A stretch of DNA of 48,643 nt. It comes from Desulfovibrio sp. (lineage in GTDB: Bacteria > Desulfobacterota > Desulfovibrionia > Desulfovibrionales > Desulfovibrionaceae). Under the pieces are notes generated by a model. That model searched no databases. It had not been told where the DNA came from and saw nothing but the letters and a program-made list of their open reading frames with translations. The stretch is from positions 1-48,643 of the forward strand of contig JAFQNG010000073.1 of NCBI GenBank assembly GCA_017396005.1, read 5' to 3'. The position numbers and the translations under genes are program-made. Below, one piece after another: positions 41,905-48,643 of the stretch. How positions within the stretch are numbered: the first letter of the stretch is position 1; every line of letters starts with the position of its first letter.

Positions 41905-43023
41905 ATGGACAAAACAATGGATGTGGCAACGCCTTCTTGTGAGCTGGAGCGCCTTTTCCCGCAATACCACATAGCGCCTCTAGATAAAAGGCTGCTGGAG
42001 CAGGCTCAGAAGCGTCTGGACAGTCTGACAAAACCTCCCGGCAGCCTGGGAAGGCTGGAAGAACTGGCCCAACGACTTTATGCCATGCGAGGGCAAATGC
42101 CCCTGAGTGTCAGCCCTGCACTCATGCTGACAGTGGCGGCCGATCACGGTATAGCCGCACAGCGTGTCTCTCCTTTTTCTCAGGCCGTGACCCGGCAGAT
42201 GGTCATGAATTTTCTGCAGGGTGGTGCGGCTGTCAACGCCCTTTGTACCTGCGGTGGTATGGATTTACGCGTGGTGGATGCCGGTTGTTGTGGCGGGCCA
42301 TTGAAGGCACACCCCATGTTACTGGGCCGCCGCCTCGGCAATGGTACGGCAGATATGAGTAAAGGCCCGGCCATGAGCCGGGAAACATGCCTGGAGGCAT
42401 TGCGCATAGGGATTGAGCTGGCTCATGATGCAGCGCGGCAGGGCTATGCCTGTCTTGGCGTAGGTGAAATGGGCATTGCCAATACAACGGTTGCTGCAGC
42501 CCTCTACTGCTCTCTTCTGGGGCTTGACCCGCAGGATATGGCTGGGCCCGGTGCAGGGGCTGGGCCCGAAATGATGCTGCACAAGGCTGCAGTGATCAAA
42601 ACGGCGATGGCGGCCAACGCCCGGGCCCTGACCTCCAGCGATCCACTGGCGATTCTGGCCGCTGTAGGTGGTTTTGAGATAGCTGTTATGTGCGGCATCT
42701 TATTAGGCGCAGGCATAGAAAGGCTGCCGGTACTGGTGGACGGTTTTATCTGCGGTGCAGCCTATGCGGCAGCCTTGGCCTTTGCGCCGCAACTGGCAGA
42801 ATACGCCATCCTGGCTCATGTATCGGCTGAGCCGGGTCATATCAGAGCCATGGCTCGTCTGGGGCAGGAGCCGCTGCTGCATCTGGGCCTGTGCCTGGGT
42901 GAAGGCACAGGGGCTGTTTTGGCCTGGCAGCTTTTGCGTGGGGCAGCAGCCTGTTTTAATGACATGGCCACATTTGCTGCAGCTGGCGTTAACGCCGAAA
43001 CAGTCCACAGGATAGAATTATGA
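41905..43023 (+). CDS. cobT: Nicotinate-nucleotide:dimethylbenzimidazole phosphoribosyltransferase
   Basis: The 372-aa enzyme activates the lower-ligand base of cobalamin by moving phosphoribose from nicotinate mononucleotide. Typical segments are SLTKPPGSLGRLEELA, ADHGIAAQRVSPF, GVGEMGIANTTVAAAL and the catalytic-Glu region LGLCLGEGTGAVLA. Start at 41905 is chosen by length and N-terminal match; 41917 is possible. Its last bases overlap the following ATPase gene by 4 nt. Confidence 0.92.
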   Translation: MDKTMDVATPSCELERLFPQYHIAPLDKRLLEQAQKRLDSLTKPPGSLGRLEELAQRLYAMRGQMPLSVSPALMLTVAADHGIAAQRVSPFSQAVTRQMVMNFLQGGAAVNALCTCGGMDLRVVDAGCCGGPLKAHPMLLGRRLGNGTADMSKGPAMSRETCLEALRIGIELAHDAARQGYACLGVGEMGIANTTVAAALYCSLLGLDPQDMAGPGAGAGPEMMLHKAAVIKTAMAANARALTSSDPLAILAAVGGFEIAVMCGILLGAGIERLPVLVDGFICGAAYAAALAFAPQLAEYAILAHVSAEPGHIRAMARLGQEPLLHLGLCLGEGTGAVLAWQLLRGAAACFNDMATFAAAGVNAETVHRIEL

Positions 43024-44015
43024 ATCAGGCAGAACAGTATGATACTGCACTGTTACTGTTGCAGGGGGTGAGTCGCTGGTTTTCCGTACGGCGCGGCCTG
43101 CTGGCTCAGGCACGGCAACTGCTGGCAGTAGACAAGGTAGACCTGCACTTGGAGCGGGGAGAGAGTCTGGGACTGGTTGGCGAGTCAGGCTGTGGCAAAT
43201 CTACCTTGGGGCGGCTGGCTTGTGGCCTGCTGCAACCTTCTCAAGGCCAGGTACTGCTGGAGGGGCGCAGTCTACCTCCTGCAGGTGCCAGCAGCTGGGC
43301 AGCCGGGCGCATACAGATGATTTTTCAGGACCCTTTTTCTTCACTCAACCCGCGCATGCGAATCTGGGCATCCGTAGCCGAGCCCTTGGCAGCCCGGGGT
43401 GTACCCCGTGCCCGCTGCCGCGAGGCGGCTGAGGAGATGTTGACCGCTGTTGGTCTGCAGGGCCTTGGGGAGCGGTATCCACACGAATTTTCCGGAGGAC
43501 AGCGACAGCGCATCGCTGTAGCCCGCGCCCTTATTACGCAGCCTGATGTAGTGATTTGTGATGAGCCTGTTGCGGCTCTGGACGCCTCAGTACAGGCCCA
43601 GACCCTCAATCTGCTGCGCGAAGTGCAAGAGCGCTTCAGACCGGCGTATCTTTTTATTTCTCACGATCTGGCTGTGGTGGGCTTTTTTTGCTCGCGTATT
43701 GCAGTCATGTATCTGGGGCAGTTGGTGGAAGAAGGCCCGCGTGAGGGCTTTTTTTCCGGTCCGGCCCATCCCTACAGTCGTGCCCTGCTGGCGGCCATGC
43801 CTGCAGCTGCCACAGACACTGGTCAGCCGTTGCTGCATCCCCTGGAGGGTGAACTGCCCAGCCCCCTGGCCCCCCCTTCTGGTTGCCGTTTTCATCCTCG
43901 TTGTCCAGAGGTGTCCCCTGTCTGTCGCAGAGAGGCCCCGGCCTGGAAGGAACTGAGCCCGAGCTGGCGGGTACGCTGCCATTTTTCGCGCGGGATGCCG
44001 TGTAGACAGGGTTGA
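43020..44015 (+). CDS. Oligopeptide/dipeptide ABC transporter ATPase (OppF/DppF type)
   Basis: A 331-aa ATPase with Walker [10 protein letters not shown], signature FSGGQRQR, Walker [13 protein letters not shown], and the C-terminal oligo-HPY domain ([29 protein letters not shown]), whose cysteines can hold an Fe-S cluster. Normally this subunit is encoded beside a second ATPase (OppD), permeases and a binding protein; none follows. It is coupled to cobT. It may serve a peptide or nickel/cobalt-type transporter encoded elsewhere. Confidence 0.85.
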   Translation: MNQAEQYDTALLLLQGVSRWFSVRRGLLAQARQLLAVDKVDLHLERGESLGLVGESGCGKSTLGRLACGLLQPSQGQVLLEGRSLPPAGASSWAAGRIQMIFQDPFSSLNPRMRIWASVAEPLAARGVPRARCREAAEEMLTAVGLQGLGERYPHEFSGGQRQRIAVARALITQPDVVICDEPVAALDASVQAQTLNLLREVQERFRPAYLFISHDLAVVGFFCSRIAVMYLGQLVEEGPREGFFSGPAHPYSRALLAAMPAAATDTGQPLLHPLEGELPSPLAPPSGCRFHPRCPEVSPVCRREAPAWKELSPSWRVRCHFSRGMPCRQG

Positions 44016-44163
44016 CAGAAGGGCCTAACTTGTTTGCGACAGATGGGCGCTCAGTTTTGAGTTTTATCAGCAACAGGAGAGCTGTAATGGTTATGAGTGG
44101 CACATTGGACAGGCATGATTTGTCCCTGTTTGCTGAGGTGTTTTTTCGCGTGTTACCCCAGAC

Positions 44164-44198
44164 GAAAAAAGCACTCACAGATTTTTCTGTAAGTGCTT
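44164..44198 (-). terminator. Intrinsic terminator of tRNA-Lys
   Basis: A 12-bp stem with one G-U pair (44169-44180 with 44187-44198, 6-nt loop) followed on the minus strand by six T. It lies 8 bp after the tRNA 3' end. The 190-bp stretch 44016-44206 holds nothing else convincing. Confidence 0.9.
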
Positions 44199-44206
44199 GA
44201 AATATT

Positions 44207-44282
<76 letters not shown>

Positions 44283-44362
44283 GTGCCGTGAAAATGTGTT
44301 TACGCTCAAGAGTATTCCTTGTCAAACGATTTTTCTCAAAACCGTCAAAAAATTTTTTACCC

Positions 44363-46198
44363 ATGCTGAAGATCCTTGAAACATTTGGTACAAAAGGTAC
44401 AGGCCTGCTGTGTTTCTGCGTATACCTGTTTTGCCTGCTGGTGTGCAGTGCCCCTGCGGCTACAGTTTCTGATACGTCAGATGTTTCGGTGACATTTGAT
44501 TTTGCCCGCAAAGATGACGCCATTGTTGCTGCGGTGCGTGTAACCCTGCCGCAGGGCTATCACGCCTATGCACATCAGAGTGGAGAGGCGGGGCGGCCTA
44601 CCGTGCTGACTATGCGCGTAGATGGCGGCGATAAATTGCCTGTCTGGTATCCTGACGGGGCGTTGCAGCGTGATTATTTTGACCCGCAGCTGAGTGTAGC
44701 CGTTTATGAAGGGCCCGTAACGCTTTTTGTGCGCCTGCCTGCGCACGCTGTCGGGCAACCGTATCAGGCTGAATTGAGTCTGCTGCTCTGCTCCAGCCGA
44801 CACTGTCTTCCTGTCGATACCTCGTACAGTGGTCGTGTGCCGGATGTTGTATCGACTGAAGAGAAAAAAACCTGGGTTAATGATTGGCTGTTGCTGCATG
44901 CTGCAAAAAAAAATTCCGAGCAGCCTCTGATGGAGGAAGTGAAGAGAGCACTACCCCCACCGGAAGATTTCAATATACATCTGCAGCCACGCTATGCTGA
45001 CGCCAGTGCTGAGATATCAAGCCTCAGCAAGGCCTTGCTCCTGGGGCTTCTGGCCGGTCTGCTGCTTAATGCCATGCCCTGTGTTCTACCAGTGCTTACA
45101 TTGAAGATCTCCGGTTTGCTGTTGCTGGGTGGCGGTTCGGAAGGGGTACGGCGTTTCCGGGAGCACAATATCTGCTTTGCCGCCGGCGTGCTGACACTTT
45201 TTACCGCTCTGGCTCTGCTGCTGGGGCTGGCTGACCTGATGTGGGGGCAGCTGTACCAGAGTCAGAGTCTGATCCTTGTTATGTTGCTGCTGGTTTTCCT
45301 GATGGGCCTCTCCATGCTGGGGCTCTTCAGCCTGCCAGTTATTGACCTCAAGATTGGCGCTGACAGCAAACATCCACGGGTACAGGCCTATATGACCGGC
45401 CTGGTCGCTACCTTTCTGGCAACGCCGTGCAGTGGCCCTCTGCTGGGCGGTGTGCTGGCATGGGCGTTCACCCAGCCTCTGTTCACTCTGGTAACGGTTT
45501 TCTGGGCTGTGGGTATGGGAATGGCCTTACCTTATATAGTGTTCAGTATCTGGCCTGCCATGACGCGTATTTTGCCCCGCCCGGGAACCTGGATGCAGGT
45601 TTTCGAGCGCCTGCTGGGCTTTTTTTTGCTGGGAACAGCGCTATATCTGCTTTCCATTCTGCCGGCAGAAAAGCATATCCATGTACTCAGTGTACTTTTG
45701 CTGGTATCTGTGGGGGGCTGGTTATGGGGGCGCTACTGTGGTCTTGGTGCGCCAAGGCTGAGGCGCAGGCTTGCCGCTATAGCAGGGATATGCTTACTGG
45801 CAGCAGCGGTTGGCTGGCTGTTACGCCCTGTTGCACCTCTGCCGCACTGGCAGGAATGCAGCCCGGAAAGTTTTACGGCAGCGCTGGGAAGGAAAGCCAT
45901 GCTGGTAGAATTTACTGCGGACTGGTGCCCCAATTGCAAGTTTCTGGAAAGTACGGTCCTCAGTGACGAACGTGTACGGGAATGGCAAAAACGCTATGAC
46001 CTTACGCTGGTACGGGTGGATCTGACCAGTGCCAATGCCTGGGCTGTACGTTTGTTGGAGAGCCTTGGCAGCAAGAGCATTCCACTTACGGCACTGTTTC
46101 CGGCAGGAGAAGGGGCCACTTCGCCTCTGGTGTTGCGGGATGTCTATGGGGTCACGACATTGGAACAGGCTCTGGAAGATACCTTTGGGCGGCATTGA
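44363..46198 (+). CDS. dsbD: Thiol:disulfide interchange protein DsbD
   Basis: A 611-aa membrane protein that carries reducing power from cytoplasmic thioredoxin to the periplasm. Signal-like segment (about 10-35), an N-terminal immunoglobulin-like domain with the cysteine pair CSSRHC (DsbD-alpha), a membrane domain of about eight helices with the cysteines of LLNAMPCVLPVL and ATPCSGPLLGG, and a C-terminal thioredoxin domain with WCPNCKF. Start at 44363 lacks a good ribosome binding site; upstream ATGs fall inside the tRNA. Confidence 0.9.
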   Translation: MLKILETFGTKGTGLLCFCVYLFCLLVCSAPAATVSDTSDVSVTFDFARKDDAIVAAVRVTLPQGYHAYAHQSGEAGRPTVLTMRVDGGDKLPVWYPDGALQRDYFDPQLSVAVYEGPVTLFVRLPAHAVGQPYQAELSLLLCSSRHCLPVDTSYSGRVPDVVSTEEKKTWVNDWLLLHAAKKNSEQPLMEEVKRALPPPEDFNIHLQPRYADASAEISSLSKALLLGLLAGLLLNAMPCVLPVLTLKISGLLLLGGGSEGVRRFREHNICFAAGVLTLFTALALLLGLADLMWGQLYQSQSLILVMLLLVFLMGLSMLGLFSLPVIDLKIGADSKHPRVQAYMTGLVATFLATPCSGPLLGGVLAWAFTQPLFTLVTVFWAVGMGMALPYIVFSIWPAMTRILPRPGTWMQVFERLLGFFLLGTALYLLSILPAEKHIHVLSVLLLVSVGGWLWGRYCGLGAPRLRRRLAAIAGICLLAAAVGWLLRPVAPLPHWQECSPESFTAALGRKAMLVEFTADWCPNCKFLESTVLSDERVREWQKRYDLTLVRVDLTSANAWAVRLLESLGSKSIPLTALFPAGEGATSPLVLRDVYGVTTLEQALEDTFGRH

Positions 46199-46356
46199 AC
46201 CTGCCTTCCTGAACAGTGCTGTGGTATTGATAACTTTGTCTCTCTTGTCGGGCAGGACTTGCGGAGAAAGCCTCTGGCATATATAGTTGAAGAAGTTGAC
46301 TAAATTCGCCATCCCATGTCTGGTCTGCTGCGGCCGTATGACATACAGGAAACAGC

Positions 46357-47361
46357 ATGAAAAAATATATGCGCTATCTGGGGCCAGTGCTCATCACAAG
46401 CATTTTTCTGCTGGCGGTCTACCTTCTTTATCATAAGCTCAAGGCATACAGCATTACCGAAATCCAGGCCAGCATAGAGCAGATATCCTACGGCCGCATA
46501 GCCCTGTCGCTTTTTCTCATGGTCATCAACTATATGATCCTCGTTGGCTATGACTGGCTGGCGCTCAAGGCCATACACAAAAGTTTGCCCCTGCCGCGTG
46601 TGGGCTTGGTCTCCTTTGTGGGGCAGGCCGTCAGCTACAACTTCGGTGCTCTTCTGGGCGGCACCAGTGTACGCTACCGTTTTTACACGGCTTGGGGTTT
46701 TACTCTGTCTGACATTGTACGCCTGGTACTCATGCTGGCAGTGACCTTCTGGGTGGGAGCACTTGGTCTGTGCGGCATCATTTTTCTCATTGCCCCGCCC
46801 ATCATTCCTGACGAGCTTCTGCGCAACATGCCCATTACAGATGTGCGCATCCTGGGCGTCATCCTCATGCTTATTGCCTTTGCCTATCTGGCCCTGTGCT
46901 TTGTCATCCGCAAGCCTGTCCATGTCTTTGGCAGGGAATTCGTTTTTCCGGCACCCCACATTGCTGTAGCGCAATTTATTGTAGCGGGGATAGATCTGGT
47001 GGCTGCAGCTGCCTGCATGTGGGTACTGCTACCAGGTGAGGTAGGCCTGAGCTTTTTGGATTTTCTTCCCAGCTACCTCATGGCCCAGGTAGCTGTGGTG
47101 CTCACCCATGTGCCGGGCGGGGTAGGGGTTTTTGAGCTGGTCATCATCCACCTCTCCCACACAACGCATGAGCAGATGGTCTTTGCGGCAGTGCTGCTCT
47201 TTCGTCTCGTCTATTTCATCATTCCGCTGCTGGCGGCAGCAGTCATGCTGGCTATCTACGAAGCCCGCCAGAGCAGGAATATCTGGCGGGAGGTCTGGCA
47301 GTGGCTCACCGGGATTTTCCGCTCCCGGAAGACAGGAGAGAATACGAAAGAGCAGGTCTAG
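46357..47361 (+). CDS. YbhN/UPF0104 (MprF N-domain-like) membrane protein
   Basis: A 334-aa protein with about eight hydrophobic helices and the family motifs QAVSYNFGALLGGTSVRYRF and HVPGGVGVFELVII. It resembles the flippase-like half of MprF (LPG_synthase_TM) without the catalytic aminoacyl-transferase domain, so it is probably a lipid flippase or envelope protein. Ends convergently with pyrR. Confidence 0.85.
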   Translation: MKKYMRYLGPVLITSIFLLAVYLLYHKLKAYSITEIQASIEQISYGRIALSLFLMVINYMILVGYDWLALKAIHKSLPLPRVGLVSFVGQAVSYNFGALLGGTSVRYRFYTAWGFTLSDIVRLVLMLAVTFWVGALGLCGIIFLIAPPIIPDELLRNMPITDVRILGVILMLIAFAYLALCFVIRKPVHVFGREFVFPAPHIAVAQFIVAGIDLVAAAACMWVLLPGEVGLSFLDFLPSYLMAQVAVVLTHVPGGVGVFELVIIHLSHTTHEQMVFAAVLLFRLVYFIIPLLAAAVMLAIYEARQSRNIWREVWQWLTGIFRSRKTGENTKEQV

Positions 47362-47367
47362 CGATCA

Positions 47368-47898
47368 TCAGAGCGCAGGGCTGCTGATTCGCACGGCATC
47401 CCTGCCGTCATGTTCCTGCAGCAGCACGTCCACATGCTCCTCGGGGCTGGTTTGCAGGCAGCGTCCCACATAGTCAGGCTGAATGGGCAGTTCGCGGTGT
47501 CCACGGTCAATGAGCACCAGGAGTTCAACGGCACGGGGGCGGCCGTAGTCCAGCAGGGCCTCCAGGGCTGCGCGAATGGTACGTCCGCTGAAAATCACAT
47601 CATCCACAAGAATGACCACACGTCTGTCTAGTGTGCTAGGAATGGACGACTGGCCGATACGCGGCTTGCTGGTCAGGCTTGTCCAGTCGTCACGGTACAG
47701 ATTTATGTCCAGGGTACCCTGGACAACAGACTTGCCCAGATGATTCTTCAAAAGGGTAGCCAGCCGTCTGGCTAAGTCTGCCCCCCGCCGTTGTATGCCC
47801 ACCAGCATCACGTTTTCACAGTCGGCATGGCGCTCCAGCACCTGAAAGGCCAGGCGTTCGAGTATGCGGCCCATTTCATTTTTTTCCAGCAGAATCAT
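47368..47898 (-). CDS. pyrR: PyrR: pyrimidine regulator / uracil phosphoribosyltransferase
   Basis: A 176-aa protein, start at 47898 after AAGGAG. The PRPP-binding loop VVILVDDVIFSGRTIRAALE (about 94-113) and GIQRRGADLARRL (about 34-46) identify PyrR. It binds pyr mRNA leaders to cause attenuation and converts uracil to UMP. No pyr biosynthesis gene is adjacent, so it acts in trans here or mainly as an enzyme. Confidence 0.92.
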   Translation of the reverse strand: MILLEKNEMGRILERLAFQVLERHADCENVMLVGIQRRGADLARRLATLLKNHLGKSVVQGTLDINLYRDDWTSLTSKPRIGQSSIPSTLDRRVVILVDDVIFSGRTIRAALEALLDYGRPRAVELLVLIDRGHRELPIQPDYVGRCLQTSPEEHVDVLLQEHDGRDAVRISSPAL

Positions 47899-48010
47899 GC
47901 CTTTCTCCTTACGGCACAACGTTATTGTACATATATAGCTTTTTTCCCCAGGCAAGAAAAGTCGACTGCATACCATGACAAATTTTTCACGATAAACTTT
48001 TCCTGCGCTG

Positions 48011-48037
48011 TTGACATTGAATTTCAATTTGTATAGC
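48011..48037 (+). promoter_or_regulatory. feoA promoter with overlapping palindrome
   Basis: TTGACA (48011-48016) is overlapped by the perfect 6-1-6 palindrome ATTGAATTTCAAT (48016-48028), with TATAGC (48032-48037) as a possible -10, 15 bp from the -35. A metal-responsive repressor such as Fur bound here would block transcription of feoAB. The dyad is shorter than the Fur box I know for Desulfovibrio, so the regulator is uncertain. Confidence 0.5.
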
Positions 48038-48060
48038 TTCTTTGTATCAGGAGGTGGCTT

Positions 48061-48300
48061 ATGACGCTCAATGATGTGAAGACGCGCTCTCATTGCAAGG
48101 TCGCTCGTGTCACGGCAGGGGGGATGCTGGGGCAACGCCTCAGTGATCTTGGTTTCTGCCCTGGTGTGACAGTGCTTTTCGTGCGTCGTGCACCCCTGCG
48201 GGACCCGGTACATGTACAGATCGGTTCTTACCATGTGGCCCTGCGTGGCCATGAAGCCGGACAAATAGAAATAGAATCTGCCAAGCCTGCTCTGGACTAG
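48061..48300 (+). CDS. feoA: FeoA ferrous iron transport protein
   Basis: A 79-aa SH3-like protein behind AGGAGG. The segment GGMLGQRLSDLGFCPGVTVL is characteristic of FeoA. It is a small cytoplasmic partner of the FeoB ferrous iron transporter, which begins about 95 bp further on. Confidence 0.92.
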   Translation: MTLNDVKTRSHCKVARVTAGGMLGQRLSDLGFCPGVTVLFVRRAPLRDPVHVQIGSYHVALRGHEAGQIEIESAKPALD

Positions 48301-48394
48301 TCTTTCTTATATTTCAAGATGACCGTGCGTGGCACTGGTCGACAGTTTATTTTTTGGCGTGGCCTTATGCTGCTGCCATATGGGTGAGGTATTC

Positions 48395-48643
48395 ATGAAA
48401 AATGTGCTCACGGCCCTGGCTGGTCAGCCCAACTGTGGTAAATCTACCATTTTCAACATGTTGACCGGGGCACATCAGTATGTGGCCAACTATCCGGGTG
48501 TAACGGTGGAAAAAAAGAGCGGTGTCTTCAACCATGACGGCACACGCGTTGACCTTGTGGATCTGCCCGGTACATACAGCATGGCCTCCTGGTCGCCAGA
48601 AGAACAGGCCGCGCGTCAGTTTATCCTGGACGAGGAACCTGAC
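48395..48643 (+). CDS. feoB: FeoB ferrous iron transporter, 5' part
   Basis: The first 83 codons of feoB are present; the gene runs off the window. G-protein motifs: G1 GQPNCGKST (residues 10-18), ANYPGVTVEKKSG (switch I), G3 DLPGTYS. Start at 48395 follows GTGAGG. FeoB imports Fe2+ across the inner membrane, powered or gated by its GTPase domain. Confidence 0.95.
   Translation, partial: MKNVLTALAGQPNCGKSTIFNMLTGAHQYVANYPGVTVEKKSGVFNHDGTRVDLVDLPGTYSMASWSPEEQAARQFILDEEPD

Noticed and set aside
44090-44200. Small + strand frame starting ATGGTTATG after AGGAG
   Set aside because: It runs into the tRNA-Lys terminator and encodes 36 residues without recognisable features; too weak to call despite the ribosome binding site.

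Overview
The window looks like a chromosome segment of a sulfate-reducing deltaproteobacterium of the Desulfovibrionaceae. Supporting signs are a selenocysteine formate dehydrogenase, an NfnAB-type transhydrogenase, a small 2x[4Fe-4S] ferredoxin, a flagellin C-terminus of Desulfovibrio type, and a moderately GC-rich core with AT-rich islands. The genus assignment is an inference from gene content. No rRNA or CRISPR array was seen.

Region 1 (1-5724) is the integrase-proximal end of a prophage or integrative element that continues beyond the left edge. It has a CI-like repressor, a divergent promoter/operator, a run of small early genes (CII-like regulator, deoxyribosyltransferase-fold protein, NUMOD4-like protein), an excisionase and a convergent tyrosine recombinase. 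It ends in a 3' fragment of tRNA-Arg(CCT), read as the attR half-site.

Region 2 (5725-8914) is a scrapyard next to the attachment site: short direct repeats, a low-complexity repeat-rich stretch, a duplicated ~50-bp segment, several very small membrane-protein genes, a DUF1640-like coiled-coil protein, and an AT-rich flagellin remnant that lacks its N-terminal domain and carries a -1 frameshift in the conserved C-terminal part.

Region 3 (9159-19551) is a biofilm-adhesin export and release locus: a LapG-like periplasmic cysteine protease, two large membrane sensors with PAS and catalytically degenerate HD-GYP domains, then the type I secretion fusion protein, ABC exporter and TolC-like outer-membrane channel. 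The classical c-di-GMP receptor LapD (GGDEF-EAL) is absent and the two degenerate HD-GYP proteins occupy its place. The giant adhesin itself is not in the window.

Region 4 (19786-31193) is mostly core metabolism: a ModF-like double ATPase, a PHP-type histidinol phosphatase, nfnAB, an unrecognised gene behind a near-consensus sigma-28 promoter, an MJ1255-family glycosyltransferase, and a complete branched-chain amino acid ABC transporter.

Region 5 (31342-48643) holds der, an RluA-type pseudouridine synthase, a selenocysteine formate dehydrogenase coupled to a fused iron-sulfur/flavin NAD(P)-type reductase, a three-gene operon of unknown role (YkgJ-type, 130-aa protein, TPR), ferredoxin, an HtrA protease, cobT with an oligopeptide-type ATPase, tRNA-Lys(CTT), dsbD, a YbhN-type membrane protein, pyrR, feoA and the start of feoB. 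The energy genes fit together: formate oxidation, NAD(P) reduction, ferredoxin, and Nfn-mediated exchange between ferredoxin, NADH and NADPH.
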